The notes: generated from the letters alone by a model not told the origin. A stretch of 64,000 nt of DNA from Leucaena leucocephala (GCA_037074615.1 CM073518.1:2604001-2668000); one strand, 5' to 3'; shown: positions 11,486-25,056, numbered from the stretch's first letter. Numbers and translations: made by a program.

Positions 11486-12214
11486 CTAGGTTGCAAAATA
11501 CTGAGGAGGCGTCGAGGGTGCAGGTTGTGGTGGCCTAATCACTGAAGCCCAGAGCCCTTGAACGGCGGTTAGGCGATCACTGTGCATAGGTATCCCACCA
11601 GCAGGCAGAGGAGACGGCGCGTACCCACTTTCTCCTTCTCCGGCGGCCGAGTTTCGCACGCTCTCTTCATCTTCATAAGACAACTTATGATAGGATGTGA
11701 CGTTGAATGAAGTTGCTATCACGCAGACCGGTCCCACCGAGACCAAATTGCCAAACACAAACCCTCCGATGACTTGGCCGTACGGGGCGGCGAGGCTGAC
11801 GGTGAGGGGTTTGGGGGAGAAATTCGAAGTAGGGCAATGGTGAGGGCCGAATGCGGCGGACATGGAGAGGATGGCGTGATGACCGGGACAAGTGATTTCA
11901 GGAGCGGAAGCGGTGGGGGAGAGACAGAGGGAGGCGTTAGCAACGGTGCCGGAAGCAGTAAGGATGCAGAGGCCGGTGTTCTTGCGGACGCTAAACTGGG
12001 AAATAGCCCCAACAACATCGTTTCCGGGATGGACTTCGAGGATGTAAGGAGCCATCATGTCGTCGCGAGGTTCGAATCCGAGAGGACGACAGGCCTTGGG
12101 CTTGTTCTTGGAGCCTTTAGGACGGCCCTTGGATCTCTTGGCCACCTCCACGGTGGCTCCAGGGCTGGATATCTGTGTCTGATAGGGAACAAATGATGAA
12201 TAGTTGCCGTCCAT
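11486..12214 (-). CDS. AT-hook motif nuclear-localized protein (AHL), divergent
   Basis: A complete intronless frame of 242 residues. An AT-hook (KGRPKGSKNKPK, about 29-40) for minor-groove binding of AT-rich DNA is followed by a PPC/DUF296 domain (about 53-185) with the family core GTVANASL, LTVSLAAPYGQVIGGFVFG and GPVCVIATSF. The acidic YEDEES stretch and Pro-rich tail are typical of plant AHLs, which are nuclear proteins that assemble as trimers and regulate growth and flowering. The single AT-hook and lack of introns fit the intronless AHL clade. The six-residue GRFEIL motif, needed for partner interaction in that clade, reads GHHAIL here (about 111-116), so complex formation may differ. 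The family assignment is firm; function is inferred. Confidence 0.88.
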   Translation of the reverse strand: MDGNYSSFVPYQTQISSPGATVEVAKRSKGRPKGSKNKPKACRPLGFEPRDDMMAPYILEVHPGNDVVGAISQFSVRKNTGLCILTASGTVANASLCLSPTASAPEITCPGHHAILSMSAAFGPHHCPTSNFSPKPLTVSLAAPYGQVIGGFVFGNLVSVGPVCVIATSFNVTSYHKLSYEDEESVRNSAAGEGESGYAPSPLPAGGIPMHSDRLTAVQGLWASVIRPPQPAPSTPPQYFAT

Positions 12215-12371
12215 CTCTATGCTTTCTTCTTCAGAATCTCTCTCTTAGTCTTCTCTAATGGAGAGAGAAAGAATATGGTGGAACCGTTGGACTTAAATAA
12301 CCAGCTAAAAGCCTAAAACGTAACTACGCTGCCTTTGAACTTTTGCAAGACTGACCTAATTTATATAGGAA

Positions 12372-12418
<47 letters not shown>

Positions 12419-14648
12419 GTGTGTATAGGAGCTGAAAGAAGATATCAAGATATGATTATGATGAGATTTTTAGCAATATTGAGTTTCCTTTTTTAAACCA
12501 AACTCTCTTTAATTGGCAGCAAATATCAAATTTTATCTTCAGTTTATATGACTATTAAATGAAACCCCGTTATGTTTTGACTTTTAATATGGAAACCAAT
12601 TAGTTTTCTCGAAGATAAACCTAGTGATTGAGATTTAGACAGAACATTTATTATCTAAAATTAAAAAGAGGACGATCCAGATTAATTATTGATTTTTCAG
12701 CAATTGTTTTTTCATTCTTTTATTCCTATAGTATTGATCAAACTATATATTTTTAGAATGTTATCAATTAAGAAATTGTTAGGATATTCTACATTTTATG
12801 AGTTCAAATTTATATATTCTTAAATTTATGATAATGATTTTTCTAATAAAAATTAATTACTGTCAGATCTGTCAAAATTAGTAATTTATTATCATTACAA
12901 TAAGTTTCTATACTTATTGAATAAATTTCTTATCTAATTTTTATTTTTTTTCTTTCCTAAAGGAATCTAAAGTACATTTTAAACTAATTAAAAAAGAAGT
13001 TTGATGGGTATAAAAAAAAATCAAAACTAATAATAAACCCATATTTTTTATAATTTTAGTTGGCAAAAAAATTCACGCTAATTTTAAGCTTTAACAAATA
13101 AACTACTAATCTCTATCTTGATTTCTTTTATTTTTCTATTTATCCAATATTGACTTTAAAAATCGATTTTTTTTTCATTTAACCCAATTATCATTTATTT
13201 TTTTAAGTGGTCGCTATCCTTCATCCATATGATCTCACCATGTCCTATAATATTTTTTTTAAAATCTATAAAGTTTAGATTAGTAATTTTAAAAAATTTA
13301 AATTAAAAATTTTAATATTTTATATTTTAATTATCAAACATTAAAATTATTATTAAAGTTAATAAATTTTACTATTTCATAATTTTTATATATCACATTA
13401 TTTAAAAAATAATATTTGATACTTTACATATAAATTAATTTTTTTAAAAAATATTTAAATAACACTTAACACTGGACATATAATTTAAAATATTTTTAAA
13501 TACTTAAAAATATTAAAATATTTATTTAATCATATATTATTTAAATAAAAAATATAAACTACATAAAATTATATATAAATTGCTGTGTTATTTAAATTTA
13601 ATAATAAAAAATATAAAATATTATGACTCTTAATTTAAATTTAAAAAATTTATATATAATTGACTCAAAATTTAAAAGTTTTATGTATTGAAGTTTTTTT
13701 TTTTAAAATATAATTTTTAACTTGTTTGAAATTTTAATTACACGTAACTTATTGTAAATATATTAAGATTGTGCACCTCAAAAGACTTCTTTTCCCAACG
13801 AAAATGAAACTCCCCTCAAATTACAGTTTAAGCTTTGAAAAACCAAGACAAGATAAACTACTAAGGATATTTATCTTGATGTCGTCTATATTTTATACAT
13901 CCAATATTATCTAATTCAAGCATTCTTAAACTTCAGTAGAGATAGTTTCTTCTTCCCATCGAAAAAAGAGAGAGATAGTTTCTTCTAATGAAATTTTATC
14001 ACCCCCAATTTTAAACACTTGACCTTGTTTAGGAAAGATCGAATCTGTTCTACGTAATCTAATCATTATTTTTTTTTAACTTGTTTGTAATCCTTAACCA
14101 GCACATGATGGGAAACATACCTCAAAAAGTCTCACAATTTTTTCATAACATAATTTTTAACTTGTTGTTCCATTTTTAATCAAATGACTTTTTTCCAATT
14201 TCCTGATCAGATGGACATAAATGTGCGTGGGATTTTTAATTGGGTGACAAGTGAAAACAGCAACAGCAGAAGAAGAAGGCATGGGAGTGGTGTGCTGGGA
14301 CTTAACCGATTAAATGGTTTCGGTGGTCCAAAAACCAAAACAGAGGATTCAACTTTGATGGCATGACGACTGACCAATTTTCTGTCAGGAAAAATTGTTT
14401 TGAAACTGACTATTTGGAGCTATTTTCTTGTTGTGCAGAAGAAAAGTACTGCCTCATGTGGTGGTGTTTTCTCTTGTTTCTCATTTTGAAGACTGTTGGT
14501 TTTGTTTGTTGTTAGGTGGTTGGCTGGAGTGTTTTGAGGAGTATATTTCTTTTTGTATAGTTTCCAATTGATCAAATCTTTAATTTAGGCCAATAAAAAC
14601 AACAAAAATTAGGAGTTACTATAGTAGAATGAGTTAATCTTTTATAAT
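12215..14648. other. AT-rich intergenic region with an (AT)n microsatellite
   Basis: Holds the 5' UTR and promoter side of the AHL gene, then an (AT)n tract at about 12375-12413, followed by more than 1.5 kb of extremely AT-rich sequence with many short inverted repeats. I see no exon or RNA gene. Confidence 0.5.
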
Positions 14649-15172
14649 GTGTGTTTGGATAAGATTATAAAAAAAGACTTATGAAAAAAATGGGCTTTTA
14701 GACAGCTTATGGAAAAAGGCTTGTAGAGAAGAGTTTATGGAAAAAAGTGGTTTTGGATAAATGAGTATTTGGATAGTTATTATAAAAAAGGATTTTGTAA
14801 TTGAAAAATTACTAAAAAGGGTATATATGAGAGATGAAAGAGGAAAGAGGGTAAAAAATATAGAAGAGAGAGGAGAGAGGATAGCAAAGATAGAGGAGAG
14901 ATAAGAGATAATGGAAAAGATAGAGGAGAGATAAGAGATAATGGAAAAGATAGAGGAGAGAGGATATAAGAAAAAGTAAGGATAAAATAGTAATTGAGTA
15001 GTTCAAGAAGCTACTCTGATCAGCTTATCTGAAACTATAGTTTTAAACTATGGTTTGATGCAGAAATCCGTTTAAACAAATATGACTATTTATTTTAAAA
15101 ATTTTCCAAACTAAAATTTGGGTCAAAAGCCCTTTTAAAACTACGGTTTTAACACTTATCAAATAGGCCCAA
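14649..15172. mobile_element. MITE copy 2 (family of 8699-9227)
   Basis: Starts GTGTGTTTGGATAAGATT and shares with copy 1 the ordered blocks AGAGAAGAGTTTATGGAAAA, GTATTTGGATAGTTATT, a purine-rich GAGAGAGG centre and the AAACTAAAATTT end. The purine tract contains an internal tandem repeat of GATAGAGGAGAGATAAGAGA. It is non-coding. The ends are less sharp than in copy 1, and I could not fix a target duplication. Confidence 0.7.
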
Positions 15173-17158
15173 TATAATAAATTAATATTTAAATTTTTAT
15201 TAAAAAATATATCCACGTTTATGATTGGATAGTATCTTGAATATAATTATCTTCTATAAAAAGAGAAAAGAGCTATTTCAAGGCTTTGGAGAGCATGTTA
15301 TTGTTGTTGTTCTCACGCTTTCTTTAACTTGTTTTGTTATTTTTCCTCCTCCAATTTCAAGAGTGCAAGCCATGTGTCAATGTGGAGATTAATACCAATT
15401 TCAACTCCCATTTGTAAACCCTGGATAGATATGCACCCCTTCTTCGTAGTGGACGCCAGTATTGGGATATGGGGTTGGATTCAACTGAACTCAAATCCTG
15501 ATCAACCACCATTTGACTGCTAATTAATGTGTCACTCGATCGAGACCATCAACACATCTTTTAAGTGCACACGAATTCTTTCTAGTGCGTCAAAAATGGG
15601 ATTTATGTAAATCAATAATATATCACATCATCTCAAATCTTGTTTTGTTTTCTATTTTTTATTACTTTTAATGGTATTTATTCTTTCTATCTTGGTTCTT
15701 GGGTGGATAGTTTTCCCTAGTCTTTTACGACACAGAATAGATTTAGCCCCATTTATAATGCTTTTATGTTTTCATTGCAACCGTGGGGCATATAATAATA
15801 AAGTCTTGTGAAATTCGTGAATATAAACCCCTATAGCTATGAAGTTTATAGTTACATTGTCCAAGAGCAATTCATCTCCTTGACCAAGTTAGAAATATTT
15901 GTTAAGCCGAATGAACAAAATAATGAGTTTGTTTCCTGTTGAATAGCACTTCCACTTAAAAACTGTTGAACAAAATCATGGCCCTGAATGAACAAATTGG
16001 TTGCTTTATGTGACATACCAAATATAATCCTCCCATTTCATCAAACATTATTCTCATTTGCATTCACATCTTTATAAAAATTATTCTACAAACTAAACGA
16101 ACGAGCTCATAAAATAATATGGTGTAATTATAGTAGGTTTTGTATATTAATTTCAGCAAACCATGATTGCTCGAAATGGAAATTTTCTTCCCAGGAATTT
16201 GAGCTGGGAAAGCGATACGTTAGGCAGTGTGATGATGTGGGTCCTGTGGGATCCAACCTTGATGGAGAATAGATTCTTTCGCAGAATTAAACGCCGAACT
16301 AGTTAAGAGCTGGTTAAGAAATAAATGAGAACTCATTCACAGAAATCAGGAAAAGAAAGGGGAAGATGTAGTTGTCTTCTTTTTTTTTGGTAAATGAAGA
16401 TGTAGTTGTCGTCTAGATTGAAATAGTGAGCCACTGGAGTTTCACATCCGAATTATTCGTGTCTGTAATAGGTTTCACCGGATATAAGAATATTCTCAAA
16501 CCTAAAAGAAAAGGGGAAGGGAACAGAATCTCAAGCAATTCATGACACTAGATGTATAGCAACTGTGTTTACGGCTTCAAGAGTTCTTCGTGCATATGCA
16601 TTACAATTCTGTAACCCATGCAAAAGCTAAGCTTTGCTCCACTTCCAAGTGGAGAAAACTCACGAGCTAAACTTGTTCCTTTCTTGTAACGACTCTTACC
16701 CTTTTATGACCTTAACTTAGGAAAGTTGAGAGTAGCAATATGGTCTAACCCAAAAGTGTGGCGTGTTTATCTCCAGAAGTCCTGCTAATTATCCCGTTGC
16801 CTTATTCTTCAATCCTAGCTCCTGCCGTGTCCCCTTTCTTTTATACATAAATAGTGCATTCATCTTGTGCCATGATAAAAAAAAAAGTCTTAATTATAGT
16901 GAGACTGAGATCTCAGTGTGCATTTGTTCTCATGGAACTTCTGCATAAGTGAGTGATCGGTGAATGTGATGAGTTAGAAACAAAAAAGGATGGGGTTCAT
17001 AACAAAGAATCACTTTAGCTGGTATGTTTAATAATTAAGCATGCAACTGTCTGTACTTGACCTAGAAGTAGAATGTAATTTACAAATAAAGCGAATGAAA
17101 TAACAAAAAAAAAAAAACGACAACATTAGAGAAAGAGCGGGGTCGCTTAACCTCAACA
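15173..17158. other. Intergenic region, no feature seen
   Basis: AT-rich sequence between MITE copy 2 and the AP4M pseudogene. Open frames of about 60 codons here have no domain or codon-use signal. I found no RNA gene or bounded repeat. Confidence 0.4.
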
Positions 17159-20100
17159 TCATACACGAGCCACAGGAATTTGCCTGTGTAACATATCTCA
17201 CCCTTCGGTATGGTTCATGGGTTCCATCCCATGCCTCTTTGCTATTTGTAAGTATTTTACCTGCATTAAATAGAAGTATTAAGCACTGAGTAAAAGTTAT
17301 TTACAGAAGAGTAAATCATGGCATAATCCGTTTACCTGAAGACGTGATGCATTATACATTGTTATGGTAAATGTCATGCTAACAGGTCCACATTCTTTAG
17401 TTATATTCCCTATTGAGAAATAAATTTGCATTGATGAGGATATATTGACCATTCAACCTAATAAACGACAAACTATCTCTTCTGTGCCAAATATAAAGAT
17501 AAATACAATGTGACTCCTGAGAAAATGTTGGCTTTGCAAGTAAAGTATGCTCAGATCCACCAACAATCTGTTTCAACGCACTTATCAGTATCCCTTTCTC
17601 AAGCGGAGATAAATTACCAGAACAAGAAGGTTCAAATTAGAGCAATAACGAGACAAACAATAATAAAAAAGAGACAGAGAGAATTGACAAGCAGCATCGC
17701 CTTCCTTACGCTCCATTCTAGTCTCTTGCTTCTTTAAAATCAGTTGTTTGACCAACAGCTCCGGGTTCCAGCTCAAAACTCAGACAATTTCAGATACCAA
17801 CTCAGGTCAGTGACTATAATAGCAATGATTATGAACATATCCCAGGTTGTTTACTTGTAATGTTAGCATAGCCAAAAACAAGCAATTAGAGTGATCTATG
17901 TTGCCATTATGGTTGCAGAAAGTGCCCCCGATCTATTTAGATGCACATTCTTTCAAGTTTATCAAGCATATGATGCAAAGTAATGTCAGAAGTTCCTTCA
18001 CTATTGACTTGTCATAATGGTCCCATTTTTCATGAAATCTTTCATTAAAACACATGTTCAGCCTTCAGATGACAAATGCCATGAATTACATGGGCATGCA
18101 AATGATCACAAAAATTGATGATACCAAAAAAATCCTTAGTAAACATTTCAGTAAGACTGAACTGTGGGGACAAATTCAAATTGAAAAAAAAAAGGTTCAT
18201 GCATCTTTTAGTTAATAAAATATATGATTATTTCACCATCTGGGGCTAATTCAGGTGACAAGGGTACGTAAGGTGTGGGTAGCAATCAAGAGTTCAATCC
18301 CTCTTAATGTGACAAAGAAAAAAAGATCATTTCCACCTGATTTTTTCACTGGTAATGACTTAATCTAGCTTATTCCGGACCTTTCAATAACTTATTACAC
18401 AAAATATTTCTGCAATGTTTCTTTTTAATGAAAAAAACTGTTGAAGATGTTTTGGCACGTTTGATAAAAAATATACGGAGGATAGAATCACACCTGGTGG
18501 TATACGTTGGCATTGGCATCTGCACTTCTATAGTATTTGCTGTCACACTAGAGGCAAACTCAGCATATATTTTAAGAATAACCTCACCCTACAAATGCCA
18601 CTTCCGAAGTGCCAGTATGTGCTTTGCAAGACTAAGGATCTTAAGATTTGAACTAGAATGGCTGAAATATGTAGCTTGTGGATACTTTTAGTAATAGAAA
18701 ACTACGATCTTTTCACAATTTAGTATATTGTTTGCCAATACATGGTACAACTTTCTTTTCCTTTACAACTTTGCGTATAACGAACTAAACATAGTTACAG
18801 ACTTACAGTGGAACAAAAAAGGTTAAGGAGGAGATATAAAATATTGACAAAACAGCATCCCTTAACTACCATTGCATTGCTGTAGTGCATAATATACACA
18901 TGAAATACAAATGTCCAAAGGCAACGCTTAAATAAGATAGTGATGACGAAAAATAGGCATCACCTTAGGGGTCCCCGCTTCCTCAATCAAAGTATTGATA
19001 CGAAAAGGAGGCCCAAACTCCTGGGTCATACGGTAGTTCATGACAGGAAATTCACCATCTGGCGGTATCTAAGTTTTGTAGCATAAGAAAATTATTAAAG
19101 TTTAAAGGAAACAAAGCAGCAAAACATGTTTATATTTTGAAAACTATTCATCAAGACTGCACTTTTGGACTTACCAAAGTCAGAGTTTTGTCCATATCAA
19201 AATTATCAAGACGGACAGATTCATGGAAATTACAGTCATCTAATGTCACTGCCCCAGAACCAGTTGAACTATTATAATCTGCTCAGAAACAGTTTAAATT
19301 TACAAATCAAGGCATCACATGAATTGTTAAGCACTGGCAAAAACAATAGGCACCATTGAATTCATTGAAGACATCAAAGGACAGAGGTTCTATTCATAAG
19401 TTTCAATAAGAAATCTATAAAATCTATCATCAGATTTCAGATTCATATCTGAAGGAATATCAATCAAGTGTTACTAAAAAATATAAAAGCAACATAGTGG
19501 TTCCTCATAACCTAAAATCAATGGTCCCCCCGACCAAAGAAAAAGGAAGAAACCCTAAGATTGAATGTTCGGTTCCATTACAGAGGCCCAAAAAAAAAAC
19601 AGATCCAAAACCACAATAAAGAAAAAAGATACCATATTGGTCCCTGGCCTCTTCCAATGGCAAGGTCGTCATTAAGGGCCAACCTAATTTCAGGATTTCC
19701 AGAAAGATAGCTCTTCATTTGTATGGTGCCATCAATCTCAGAAGTCAGTATATATCCCTGTTAAAATATATAACATATGTTAAGACTGATCAGTACAACG
19801 CACAGGTGAAACTTGACAGTACAAAAGAGAAAAAGTTAACTTGCATACTGTGGTGCATCACAAAATTAATAATGTTATACTTCAACAACTTGTCAACCAA
19901 GAACTGATCCAAGAGGTCTCTAGCTAATGGACATGGCTTTATGCATGTTTCAGCTGTAACAAGTAGAAAAACCGATAAATAAATAACTTATAGGACAACC
20001 AGAGAGCATGCACTAAAATTGGGCAAAATACAAAAACTTTATAAAAGGACAATAGTTAAATGCAGATTATTATATGTTTTCTACCAGGTTTTTTCAATAA

Positions 20101-22439
20101 TCGTGGAACTAGAGCTTTAAAACAATACTTGATAAGATCATCTGAGTAGAATAGTAAATTATAGGATCAAAGCCCATCCACTCTACAATAATAAGGTAAA
20201 CATATTTGTTGTCCTTCAACTACTGTATCTAGTGTTATTTTTTATATAATTTGATGGCTCAATACCTCAGTAAGTTCCAAGTACTGAGTGACTCAGGACA
20301 GGGATCAGATCTGTGAGACCCAGGTTCATAATTTATTATATTTTTATCACGTTAACATTGTGAAAATTATCAGCACAGCACATTTTTGCATTTTTGTTAA
20401 ACCTTGAAACTTTAGCCAAGAAATATAGAGACTACATTTGAAACGGTCATGACACATGAAAATATGAATTATCACAAAATTAAGAGTAGCATATACAATG
20501 ATAATGTACTCACACTAGAGCTAAAAGTGATATTGATTTTCTCAATTATATCTACAAAAATTTCCTCCCTCCTTTTACCCCCAGGCTCTGTTGCCACAAC
20601 AGATTTTGTGACAGCTGTCCCAGGCATTCTTTTTGTCCCTTGCTGCATAGAATCAAGTTCAGGAATTTCACGTATGCAAATGATAGTTACAAATAAGGTA
20701 CCTTCCAAGGCATACCACAAAAATTGTAGCAGGCCCAAGAGGTGATAGACATGCAGCATCTACCACAAGTGGCTCATTAAAAACATAGGATTTCAACAAT
20801 TCAGTACATGTTGTTTGCACATAACCAAAGTCCTTGCACAAAGAAAATCATCAGGATTCTAAGTAACCAAGGTTTTTCGTAAATAATACATATTGACTAG
20901 AAATCTTAGATCAAAATAGTAGTAGAACCTATCCAAATATTGAGAGATAAGATGGCAAAGGAACTTGAACATAAGCATGTGGATTAGTTCACTATGGAGA
21001 AGCTGAACGAAGTATAATGCCAAAGGGATACGAGAGGAAGCTCACAATGACTTCATCAAGCAACTCGGACACAAGTCTTCACTTAGAACCCCAAGGTAAT
21101 CTTTGATTACACGAGCAATCCTTTGTAAAAGCTCCAATACAAAAGAAGGTGATATATTAATCCTTGTGGTTGCAACAAACAATAGCCCAACGACCTTCAC
21201 ATGAAAGTAGTTTACTCCATCCACATTCTATCAACGGAACCACAAAAATAGTCAGTGCACAAAATCAATACTGGGGGTGGTAGATGGATCTACGAAGCCA
21301 GGAAATGATTGGCCATTTGATTTACCAGTTGTCAGGAGTCTTCCTCCCCACTCCCCCCCAAACACACACACACAAAGATGTCCCGTTGAAATCAACTACC
21401 TTATCTAGCTTAGTTATGTCACAATTACCACTTGCGGTTCCATTTTTTCAAAGACTAGTAGATATGCACTACACTACCTAATTTGGAAAGATAATACCTA
21501 AAAAGACATGTGGTGCTTCCTCTTGCCCATCATCTTTCCAAAATTTTACTTTGCGGAAAAATATCTCTGCAGTTCCCTTTTGCACTTCACCACGGTCTGC
21601 AATAAAAAGAAACAATCAAGGAGAAAATAGAGATAGGGTATGGCAGAAATAGTTGCCCGCCATGTGGAAAGGGTCTAGGTAAATAATCAGAGAACTTTTA
21701 TGCGAATTGGTTCACTAGCAAAAATGTTCTTAAGGCCAACATAGTCGCCCTTCGCAAAAGCATTTACAGATTAGAAACAGCTATTATCTCTTTATATTAA
21801 GCTGCAGCAAAACTTAATATCTCGAAATTTAGATTTTATGAACGAGGAAATAATCCTAAGCTGCTTAATTCACATAACAACATAAGAAAGTACTGTAAGG
21901 ACTGCAAAAGAGAGAAGGTAAAATGAGGAGAACCAACAAGAAGATTTTGAATTAAGGTTACTTTTAAGAATTTCCCCACGCAAGTTGCAAGCATTAGTAC
22001 AATAATGCCGACATTTTATAGAATTACAGCGAATATTCAATACAATGACATCGAATTCCTAAATAAGAGTATAGTATCTTTTGCTAAGGTACATTGATTG
22101 CTAAGGTACAAGGTAAGAGCTTAGCTGCATAATGTTCGACTTATGGTTTCTTCGTTCGAAGTGATTAGCACGCGATCATAATTGAGGTAAGATCTAGAAG
22201 CATAAACTCTCAGATTGAGTTGGTAATAATGTCGTTTCGGATCAGGAGGTAAAAAATAAGTTCATCACAAATAGTGATGCAATTAGGAGAGAACATTGGA
22301 TCAATCTGCATCATCAGATCCACAAAATGTAGAAGAAAATGAAAGCGCAAAGGATTAGTGGGGATACGTGAGAGAAAGCTCAGTCTCAGAAGACAATGTT
22401 ATCTCCAAGCTGTGACAAGACAAAGAACTGCGAGATCAT
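17159..22439 (-). pseudogene. AP4M: Pseudogene of AP-4 adaptor complex subunit mu (AP4M)
   Basis: About a dozen exon remnants, still in order and separated by introns, match plant AP4M, the medium subunit of the AP-4 clathrin-adaptor-like complex (trans-Golgi cargo sorting). Visible blocks include MISQFFVLSQLGDNIVF (22439 down), FHVKVVGLLFVATTR (about 21200), KRMPGTAVTKSVVATEPGG (about 20620), YILTSEIDGTIQMKSYLSG (about 19740), PDGEFPVMNYRMTQEFGPP (about 19060) and GPVSMTFTI (about 17380). It is broken in several places: a stop at codon 18 (22388-22386); no GT donor after exon 1; a net deletion of about 22 nt near 21070 that shifts the frame; a frame-shifting deletion near 17725, seemingly 4 nt; and frame disruptions in the last exon, where the C-terminal YVTQANS and VARV blocks fall in different frames. 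Because introns are retained, it derives from gene duplication rather than retroposition. Confidence 0.88.
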
Positions 22440-23551
22440 GATTCCGTCGTCCCTGCAAGCCGAATGCACCTCTGGCAGCTGCCTTTGTTAATGGTTGTTC
22501 CGTTCTTCTCTTTTTTCGCCTTGGGAACGTCCAGTCATAACTTTTTCAGCTTTACTTCATCATCTGTCAAATATTTGTTACAGTTGGGCGACATCCATGA
22601 CTAGAATGAAAATATGAAGTAACATTTCGTAAAAAATGAATATCACGTCAGCTTCGTTCTCACTCACTCGTCGGGAATGACCTTGCAAGCAAAACAGCCA
22701 TCTCACTTACCATGAATGGCGTCGATATTGATATTAATGCGTATATCGATTAAAATCTGAGACGCCGTTATTTTTACGTTTTGACTTGAGATTTCATAAT
22801 TTATAATTTCCTGTACAATTTTTTTGTGTACAATTTCCTGGATAGTTATCAAAAGATCCTACATATTTAAGTAATATGGCGGGAATAATTCGCGGCTACT
22901 CCATCTGTACATACATGGAAAAATTTAATCACGGCCTAATCTAGTTGCATTCACCTTTCCTCGAAGCAGTGTTATTTTGCTAATGGAAAAGGAAAAAAAA
23001 AACTAGGGCGATATTTTTTTAAATAATACCAAACTACTTTTTTTTATTACATTATTGACTTCGTCGGTTCGATCAGCTAACATAACTATAAATTTACCGG
23101 GCCCGTTTGATTAGAAACTTTGGTTAAAGCCGAATGCCAATTAGATGATTGAGTGTAAACAAATTAGCTGGGTCGCGATGGTTCAATCATTTTCAGGGAA
23201 ACAGCAACAAGTGAATCAAAAGTTCAAAACACGACAAGCTCTATTAAATGATTCTATTGTTACTAAAAAATGAAACGTTCTGACGCAGGATTATCCAAAA
23301 TGCAGTCCCAATGTAAATTATGAAAGACTAAAGACAATATATATATTACAATAAACACCCGTGAGACGTTAGAAGTCTTGAATATCAACATCATGTTCTC
23401 ACTCGTCTCGTACCTTGAGAAAACAAACAAGTAAAGTTCAAAGTAGCTCAGATGAATATAAGCAAGACGAATACAAAAAATTAAATCTACAATGTTGTCA
23501 CCACCAATACCTCTCTCTCCATAACCATCAGAAGCTAGGGTAATAGATGTA
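22440..23551. other. Spacer between AP4M pseudogene and PWWP gene
   Basis: This presumably contains the former promoter of the AP4M copy and the 3' UTR of the PWWP gene. I see no exon or bounded repeat. Confidence 0.45.
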
Positions 23552-25056
23552 TCAGTCTTTTAGGAATGGAGATCCAGGAGGAGCAGCGAGACCAAGTTTG
23601 CTCATCACTCTCATCCGCCGTTCGCTCAACTCTTGAGACGGTCCTCCTGAGGCTATTTCCTGTATGCAACATGTAGGTGAGTCAATATAACTGACAACAA
23701 TGGAACTTACCCCTGAATGAAATGATAAAAAATAGTTTGAACCCTTACAGTTACAGGGCCTTGGTTACTAAGGTTATCGTCATCCAACACCTCAATTTGA
23801 TCTGAGGAATCTTCCATGTTCTGTGCAACGTTAGATTGCTTTAATCGTTTGGCTTTACCTTTGCCTGAGAATAATTTTCAAATGAAAAATGAGTGATGTG
23901 GAATATTTAGCAAGTAGACATAATAACACAAGCAGAAATGGAATAAAAGACAGAGCAACAGAAGAAAACCGGTTCACACAAAACTAAATATAACACAAAG
24001 GGAGAAGAAGAGGCAATGAAAGAGAAGATGAACTATTTGTGTGTTCCATTTTGAAAAGGGAAACTAAGAAGCATAACATAAAAGTTACTAGCGAACCATT
24101 TTTTTGAATACCCTATCAAGATGCCCTCAACCATCTTGTCTTAAGCAAAGAGTTTTACTGGATTATAACCCCATCAAAGCCTTGGTTGTTTACCCTACTT
24201 GATATGCTCCTAGCTACTTGATAAAGAATATGCTCTTGTGTTTGTACACCAAAACCATAAGAAAAGGATTGCAGGAAATTGCCCAACCTTTAGTCTTAGA
24301 TCCTGAAGGCTTTGATCTGCTGGATTTTGAGCTAGGAAGGTCCTATATCCATACACAGATGACAGCAGACAGTCAATACAAAACAGTAAGGATATTTACT
24401 GTCTAAAATGAGTAAGTAGGCTGAATACTGCACTTATAAGTTATGAAATCATTACAAGGAATCCAAATAAAGAAGATAGGGTTACCTTTTCAAGAGCTTG
24501 CTGATAAATTTCAAGGTAAGAACCATTATGCTTCTTGAGTATCTGAAAGCTCATATTATATTTGTCATAATTAGCACAATAAAATCATAATGGTTTGCAG
24601 TACTAAAAATGACAGGAACAAAGCAGCATGTTACCAATGGAAGTATGCATCAAATGCTTACCTTCTCAAACTCAGAACGAGATTTAATTGGATCCACATA
24701 TAAGCTACAGCAGGACAGAAAGCATATCCTTACTTATGGTTGCAAATTGTTAAGAACAAAATGCAATAGAGATGGTTGAAAAACACTTACTATTCATAAC
24801 TCCCATACAGCCTAACACGAACTTTCCCTGCTGATCTTTCGCCAGGTTTAGTAACAGTATTTTTATCAACAACCTACAATATAGCAATTAAATTAGCAAG
24901 TACATTAATATTAGGCTCAGGATCATGCATTTGCCGATGTCTTTCAAATACCTGTGCAGGCCACCATGAACCACCACGAAGTTTGACAGATATGACATCT
25001 CCCAATGCTACATCAGTTGTAACTTGCTCTTTTCCTTCTCCTACGTCACCATCCAT
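23552..25056 (-). CDS. Small PWWP-domain protein, seven exons
   Basis: Seven minus-strand exons assemble without frame breaks into about 190 residues. Exon 1 is 25056-24952, and the last ends with TGA at 23554-23552. The N terminus holds a PWWP-type domain: GDVISVKLRGGSWWPAQ (exon 1; the motif is SWWP here), VVDKNTVTKPGERSAGKVRV and RLYGSYEY (exon 2), and LYVDPIKSRSEFEK (exon 3), followed by a helix (ILKKHNGSYLEIYQQALEK). The remainder is Lys/Ser-rich and then acidic (EVLDDDDN), ending SERRMRVMSKLGLAAPPGSP. PWWP domains bind methylated histone tails and DNA, so a nuclear chromatin role is likely. This is much shorter than the large plant PWWP (PDP/HUA2-type) proteins. I do not recognise a characterised orthologue. 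Confidence 0.83.

Noticed and set aside
12375..12413. (AT)n tract as a functional element such as a matrix-attachment site
   Set aside because: Simple microsatellite in AT-rich DNA; nothing further supports a function.
18255..18312. tRNA-like stretch with GAGTTCAATCCC
   Set aside because: B-box-like only; no cloverleaf could be drawn, and it lies in an intron of the AP4M pseudogene. At most a SINE scrap.
17159..22439. Reading the AP4M copy as a functional gene with sequencing errors
   Set aside because: Lesions are of several kinds (stop, lost donor, deletions of different size, last-exon shifts) spread over the whole locus, which is hard to explain as errors when neighbouring genes are clean.
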